From Ancylostoma caninum (Eukaryota; Nematoda; Chromadorea; Rhabditida; Ancylostomatidae), in contig JBAJFG010000111.1 of NCBI GenBank assembly GCA_037903475.1, positions 3,534,001-3,598,000 on the forward strand: a stretch of DNA of 64,000 bases, given 5' to 3'. The translations under genes and the position numbers were made by a program. The notes beneath the pieces are model-generated. The model did no database searches. It was not told the DNA's origin and saw only the letters and a list, made by a program, of their open reading frames with translations. Shown piece by piece: positions 63,462 to 64,000 of this stretch; the stretch's first letter is position 1; each line of letters begins with the position of its first letter.

Positions 63462-63825
63462 GTACGGTATCTCGTTTTTTTGTGTGTATGAGGTTAAAGA
63501 ACCGTCTAATTTAGCACGAAAACGGCGATTTCTACCAACATGATGTTGCTATTCGTGATCAGCGCCCAAAATAACTTACTCAAGCAAAACTTGGGAGAAT
63601 TCTGCGAGATATAGTATCTACCGTGCACCTATCGTAAACCCTAAAAAATGGGATAACAGTACGAAATGGACAATATCATACAACATTTTCCGTGTTCATC
63701 ATAATAAACAGCTCTCTTATGCGAAGTTCCAGCGCTTTTTCAAAATTTCTGGGTTCCCGGATCTCGCTTTTTTGTCTAAACTTCACCTTTCTCTCTCTTT
63801 TCTCTTTCTGTCCTCGATATCCTAG

Positions 63826-63910
63826 TCCGAGTGAGGTCAAAGCTCCTCAGATATTATTTTACTCGCGTAGGAGTATGCGACAAGAGTTCGACGACTATAT
63901 CTTGTCCTAT
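63826..63910 (+). CDS. Next exon of the same unidentified gene
   Basis: Acceptor GATATCCTAG ends at 63825 and the donor is GTATGC at 63911. With the phase-2 donor of the previous exon the junction reads NMLFV-L-PSEVKAPQILFY, continuing SRRSMRQEFDDYILSY with no stop and ending in phase 0. The phase agreement supports the pairing. Confidence 0.45.
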
Positions 63911-64000
63911 GTATGCTCAGTATGTCTAATAATCCTCTCTTAAAATCCTCCAGCTTTCTCGTACTGAATTGTATTCGTTGATTCGAAAAACTTTTTGGAA

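Overview
The window looks like a chromosome segment of a nematode, most likely a strongylid parasite (hookworm-like). The splice acceptors are the short TTTTCAG/TTTNCAG kind. There is an interstitial (GCCTAA)n telomere-type motif. The largest host gene encodes what looks like a nematode-restricted cysteine-rich (DUF19/T20D4.11-like) protein. The transposon load (briggsae-type mariners, Tc1-like elements, RTE LINEs, Penelope-like repeats, many MITEs) is typical of such genomes. The species is inference. Most long open frames are artefacts of repeats, and real exons are few, short and widely spaced.

Host genes read by splice-site and frame logic. (1) 315-724 (+) is the terminal exon of a Pro/Tyr-rich protein ending in a CaaX prenylation box, with a poly(A) signal at 974-979. 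(2) 37511-62880 (+) is a reconstructed eight-exon gene of about 258 residues in which every intron is phase 0. It encodes a signal peptide, 12 mature cysteines and a GPI-type hydrophobic tail. Its 12.9-kb second intron carries most of the transposons of the right half. (3) 41388-41819 (-) is a compact two-exon gene nested in that intron, encoding a 67-residue secreted precursor with a basic cleavage site. (4) 36791-36987 (-) is a possible 62-residue gene. (5) 63334-63910 (+) holds two compatible internal exons of a further gene running off the right edge. An isolated possible first exon lies at 8987-9213.

Left half. A decayed LTR retrotransposon (1.2-3.5 kb) is followed by a TTAA-flanked piggyBac-type element that contains a Penelope-type endonuclease fragment (4.0-5.0 kb). 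A perfect-length inverted pair of Penelope-type terminal repeats with hammerhead-like motifs follows (5.4-6.1 kb). Next come a fold-back element (10.1-10.4 kb), 116-bp tandem repeats (10.8-11.5 kb) and a 1.46-kb CA-rich satellite (11.6-13.07 kb). Two Tc/mariner pseudogenes (14.6-15.9 kb) precede a 3.0-kb TA-flanked fold-back element with about 1.1-kb arms holding tandem tRNA-like units (16.8-19.8 kb). Further MITEs, an RTE reverse-transcriptase relic, and a mariner with a nested 180-bp element flanked by a 10-bp duplication (25.0-26.1 kb) end this part.

Right half. This includes a 362-bp tandem array (26.4-28.2 kb), a recurring family of CAGTGGCGGACGC-ended MITEs, and a second Penelope-type inverted pair (43.9-44.3 kb). 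A mariner lies inside another mariner (45.9-47.2 kb) next to an RTE endonuclease relic (47.4-48.7 kb). A TA-flanked 2.96-kb element has TTCGAATATTCGAA-rich ends (54.6-57.6 kb), and a run of palindromic MITEs lies at 59-62.7 kb. I found no bacterial-type operon, CRISPR array, rRNA or convincing functional tRNA.
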